Assembly (NCBI GenBank): GCA_036510735.1
Contig: DATCDK010000175.1
Location: 1 to 21,976 of the forward strand
Length of the DNA: 21,976 bases
Origin: PALSA-607 sp036510735
Lineage (GTDB): Bacteria; Actinomycetota; Actinomycetes; Acidothermales; Acidothermaceae
Direction of reading: 5' to 3'
Part shown: piece by piece, positions 21,750 to 21,976 of the stretch
Layout of the letters: each line of letters opens with the position of its first letter
How positions within the stretch are numbered: position 1 is the stretch's first letter
Notes under the pieces: generated by a model
What the model was told of the DNA's origin: nothing
What the model saw: only the letters and a program-made list of their open reading frames with translations
Databases searched by the model: none
Program-made: the position numbers and the translations under genes

Positions 21750-21976
21750 GTGACGGCTTTGACCCAACTGAACGGCCCTGCAGGACGAGGGGGTGCTGCA
21801 GGCTCGCTGCTCACCGGCGGGCAAGGCTCCGACTACACGGCACGGCATCTGCTGGTGCTCGAGGGTCTCGAGGCCGTTCGCAAGCGCCCGGGCATGTACA
21901 TCGGCTCGACCGACAGTCGCGGGCTCATGCATTGCGTGTGGGAGATCATCGACAACTCGGTCGATGAGGCGCTGGT
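21750..21976 (+). CDS. parE: DNA topoisomerase IV subunit B / gyrase B-like (N-terminal part, truncated by window end)
   Basis: The first 75 residues of a GHKL-ATPase type IIA topoisomerase subunit. After a ~27-residue Gly-rich leader it reads YTARHLLVLEGLEAVRKRPG, then MYIGSTDSRGLMHCVWEIIDNSVDEAL, which contains the ATP-binding E-x-x-D-N-S-x-D-E motif. With its partner it relaxes or decatenates DNA. I favour parE over gyrB because gyrB normally sits beside recF/dnaN near the origin, whereas a second GyrB-type gene near the principal sigma gene and DUF7455 is the usual actinobacterial parE location. The GTG start has GCAGG about 9 bases upstream. Confidence 0.88.
   Translation, partial: MTALTQLNGPAGRGGAAGSLLTGGQGSDYTARHLLVLEGLEAVRKRPGMYIGSTDSRGLMHCVWEIIDNSVDEAL

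Noticed and set aside
1..21976. CRISPR array, tRNA/rRNA genes, insertion sequence or integrase
   Set aside because: No spaced direct-repeat array, no cloverleaf with a GTTCGA-type T-loop that folds, no rRNA-like stretch, and no transposase or integrase translation was found by reading.

Overview
The window is chromosomal DNA of a high-GC Gram-positive bacterium (Actinomycetia). The evidence is the strong G/C bias at third codon positions, frequent GTG starts, actinobacterial families (DUF1684, DUF7455, HhH-GPD of the TIGR03252 type, a WXG100-like protein), and a principal sigma factor close to a second GyrB-type topoisomerase gene. It could be a Frankia/Jatrophihabitans/Nakamurella-like lineage, but the sequence alone does not fix the genus.

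Left part (1-6718). The 3' end of an unidentified gene meets a two-GAF, GGDEF-EAL cyclic-di-GMP enzyme tail to tail. A MaoC-like hydratase follows, then a secreted GH9 cellulase with a clear promoter and an operator-like palindrome at its transcription start, then DUF1684 and HhH-GPD proteins. A 57-codon gene on the minus strand abuts the HhH-GPD stop codon.

Middle (6776-12631). A WXG100-like protein and an alpha/beta hydrolase are translationally coupled (GTGA overlap). Next is the principal sigma factor (SigA/HrdB), whose N-terminal third is an acidic Asp/Val-rich tract. A convergent secreted protein has three Ig-like repeats and three cell-wall-binding (CWB2) repeats. Divergent from it is a soluble charged protein built of 7-residue repeats.

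Glycerol block (12659-17009). glpF-glpK-glpD form a minus-strand operon for glycerol uptake, phosphorylation and oxidation, each with a strong ribosome-binding site. Upstream, on the opposite strand, is what looks like the extreme 3' end of a second glycerol kinase gene.

Right part (17088-21976). A GNAT/FemAB-like protein is followed by a divergent TetR-DHA2 efflux pair. The pump promoter is near-consensus, with one palindrome filling its spacer and a second over the start site. Two hairpins, one with 20-bp perfect arms and one a bidirectional terminator, separate the pump from a convergent DUF7455 protein. A lipoprotein and the first 227 bases of a parE/gyrB-type gene close the window. The sigA...DUF7455-parE order resembles a conserved actinobacterial arrangement with accessory genes (CWB2, glp, efflux) inserted. 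I saw no rRNA, tRNA, CRISPR, transposase or integrase.
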